Shown here: in pieces, positions 61,851-64,000 of the stretch
How the letters are laid out: the number at the start of each line of letters is the position of its first letter
How positions within the stretch are numbered: position 1 is the stretch's first letter
Assembly: GCA_050084985.1 (NCBI GenBank)
Contig: JBITNC010000001.1
Location: 110,918,001 to 110,982,000, forward strand
DNA: 64,000 bases
Source of the DNA: Nageia nagi
Taxonomy: Eukaryota; Pinophyta
Reading direction: 5' to 3'
The notes under the pieces: model-generated
The model's input: the letters and a program-made list of their open reading frames with translations, nothing else
Database searches by the model: none
Told to the model about the DNA's origin: nothing
Translations under genes and position numbers: made by a program

Positions 61851-62510
61851 TAAGATTTAGAATTTAGGGTATAAGGTATAGGGTTTAGGATTTTGGGGTT
61901 AGCATTTAGGGTTTACAATTTAGGCTATAAGGTGTAGGGTATAGGGTTTAGGGTTTAGAATTTAGAGTTAAGGGTTTAGGATTAAAGGTTTATAGTTTAA
62001 GGTTTAGGGTTTAAGGGTTAGGGTTTATGATTTTAGGTTTTAGATTTTAAGATTTAGGATTTTAGAGTTTAAGGTGTATAATTTAGGGTTTTATGATTTT
62101 AAGATTTAATATTTTATGATTTTAGGGTTTAGAGTTTCAACATTTAAGGTTTATATTTCAAAGGCTTAAGTATTTTAAGATATATATTTTTAAGGGTTTA
62201 GGGTTTATGGTATAGGGTATAGGATTATTTAGGGTTTAGGGATTTAGGGATTTTTCTAAGGTTTTTAGATTTCATGATCTAGAAGTTTATGGTTTAAATA
62301 TTTATGATTTTACAATTGTAAGGTTTAGGTATTTAAGGTTCAAGGTTTAGAGTTTGATGCCATAAGGATTTATATTTTAAGGTTATAGGATTTATCATTT
62401 AAGGGTTTAATATTTTTAGGGTTTAGGGTTTTAGGAGTTTAAGTTTTAGGGTTTAAGGATTTAGGGTTTAGGTTTTTTAGGTTTATGATTTATGGTTAAA
62501 TTAGGTGAAT
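61851..62510 (+). repeat. Degenerate telomere-like array, TTTAGGG on the plus strand
   Basis: Dense TTTAGGG, TTTAGGA, TTTAAGG and similar words with variable spacing. Confidence 0.9.
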
Positions 62511-62785
62511 AAAAATATGAATTAGTTTCTTAAAAATATTAATTAAGTTATAACTTAAAAGAAAATAAAAATCAATCCTATAATACTATGTCCATAAACC
62601 TTTGACTAATGATATTAAATACCATACCAAGAATCAAAAATAAAATATAAAATTCCCTCTCAACTCAATTATTGATCATCCCATGCAATAAAAATATATG
62701 AACTCATGATTATCATTAATTTTTAAATCATATAATACATTATACATGATTACATATATAAATATATATCTATGCATGTACACTA
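62511..62785. other. AT-rich spacer between telomere-like blocks
   Basis: No telomere words and no gene. It separates blocks of opposite strand. Confidence 0.6.
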
Positions 62786-63060
62786 ACCCTAACCTCAAAT
62801 ACTTGCCCCTAACCATTACCAACACTAACCCTAATCCTAACCCCTAAATTGTAACCATACTCTAACCATAACCCTAATCCTTAATCACTTACATTAACCC
62901 TAATCCTTAACCCCTTACCCTAATCACTTACCTTAACCCTAACCATATCTCCTAACCCTCAAATCCTAACCCTTAACCTTAACATCTAACCTAAATCCCT
63001 AATCCTTAACCCAAAGCCCTTACCTTAACCCCTACCCTTAACTTATTACCCAAATCCCAC
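62786..63060 (-). repeat. Degenerate telomere-like array, CCCTAA on the plus strand
   Basis: Words such as AACCCTAACC, AACCCTAATCC and CCCTTACC dominate: the complementary orientation to the flanking blocks. Confidence 0.9.
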
Positions 63061-63103
63061 TACTACAGTTTTTCCATTTTTCATTGAAACATGCTTAAAA
63101 AAA

Positions 63104-64000
63104 TAGGGTTTAGATTTTAGGGTATAGGTTTAAGGTTTAGAGTCAAGGGTTTGGGTTTAAGGTTTAGGTTTAGGGTTTAAGCGTTAGGGTTTAGGATGTA
63201 TGATTTTGGGGTTAGGGTTTAAGGTTTAGGATTTAGGTTTAGGATTTAAGGTTTAAGATTTAATATTTAGGATTTAATTACTATGATTTAGGATTTAGGT
63301 TTTAATTAATAGAGTTAAGGTTTTAGGGTTTTGGGTTTAGGTTTACAATTTAAGGTTTAGGTTTATGGTGAGGTTTAGAGTTAAGGATTTAAGGTTAAGG
63401 GTTAAAGATTTAGGGTTTAGGTTTAGGGTTTAATGTTTAATTAATATGGTTAAAGGTTTAAGGTTTTGGGGTTTAGGTTTAATGTTTAGGGTCTAATGTT
63501 TAAAGTTTAGTATTAAAGGTTTAAAGTTGAGATTTAGAGTTTAAGGGTTAGGTTTTAGGGTTCAAGGTTTAGGATTTAGGGTTTAGTTTTAGGGTTAAAG
63601 GTTTAGGATTTCTAGTTTTAAGGTATAGTATATAGGGTTTAGAATTTAGGGTTTAGGTTTTAGGTTTTAAGGTTTAATTAATAGGGTTAAAGATTTAGGA
63701 TTTTAGGTTTAGGGTTTAGGTTTTAGGTTTAAGGTTTAAGGTTAAATATTTAAGATTTAGGATTTAGGGTTTAAGGTTTGGAGTTTATGCTTTAGGTTTA
63801 AGGTTTAGGTCTAGGAATTAATAGTTAGGTTTAAAAATTTATGAGTTAGGCTTTAGGGTTTAGGATTTAGGGTTTAGGGTATAGAATTTAGGATTTAAGG
63901 CTTAGAATTAGAGGTTTGGGGTTTAGATTTTAAGGGCTAGGGTTTAGAGTTTAGATTTATAGTTTAATTAATAGGGTTTAGGATTTAGGGTTTAAATTTT
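63104..64000 (+). repeat. Degenerate telomere-like array, TTTAGGG on the plus strand, runs off the window
   Basis: TTTAGGG-type words again on the plus strand, up to the window end. A higher-order phrase TTTAATTAATAGGGTT recurs at about 63305, 63436, 63674 and 63965, so the array contains longer duplicated units. Confidence 0.9.

Noticed and set aside
61851-64000. A true chromosome end
   Set aside because: The arrays are too degenerate and change strand twice, so they are interstitial.

Overview
This window is repeat-rich, AT-rich nuclear DNA of a land plant, probably one with a large, retrotransposon-filled genome. The evidence is nested Ty3/gypsy Tat-type elements with an added RNase H, a Ty1/copia relic, a CACTA Tnp2 relic, plant mobile domain (PMD) sequences, and degenerate arrays of the plant telomere word TTTAGGG. 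I cannot name the species. I found no intact host gene, no RNA gene and nothing prokaryotic. Essentially every coding region is broken by stops or frameshifts.

Layout. (1) 1-10295, minus strand: element G1, a Tat-lineage Ty3/gypsy element cut by the left window edge. It reads leftward from its 5' LTR (9162-10295) through leader, gag, protease, RT, RNase H, a second RNase H and integrase. (2) 10296-15757: scraps, including a plus-strand gag zinc-finger fragment, an antisense PMD relic and an exact 37-bp tandem array. They may be the remains of a collapsed plus-strand Tat element. (3) 15758-27495, minus: element C, another degenerate Ty3/gypsy element. Its RNase H-like domain lies between protease and RT, and it has a coiled-coil extra ORF downstream of integrase. 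(4) 28037-about 32010, plus: a 5'-truncated Ty1/copia element with its 3' LTR. (5) 32812-59806, minus: element F, an old Tat-type element. Its 3' LTR was split by element G2, and a 269-bp miniature LTR element sits inside its pol. (6) 33227-51082, minus: element G2, a structurally complete 17,856-bp element with two 847-bp LTRs, PBS, PPT and a perfect 5-bp target-site duplication (CTATG). (7) 59807-60900: a CACTA Tnp2 transposase relic abutting the F 5' LTR. (8) 61851-64000: interstitial telomere-like arrays that switch strand twice.

G2 is the most interesting object. Besides gag-pol it carries two extra genes between integrase and the 3' LTR. One is a sense ORF (39107-40269) in the position an env gene would take; I do not recognise it, and it contains two ungapped 49-residue copies of the same motif. 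The other is an antisense PMD gene (34774-37148) that appears to have kept a 300-bp phase-0 intron. The element therefore looks like a three-module genome: gag-pol for copying, an unknown duplicated-domain protein, and an antisense cellular-type PMD gene.

Decay is dominated by transitions: CAG/CAA/CGA to stop, and G-to-A losses in catalytic motifs. This fits deamination of methylated cytosine in silenced plant retroelements. All family calls come from reading motifs by eye, and domain boundaries are approximate.
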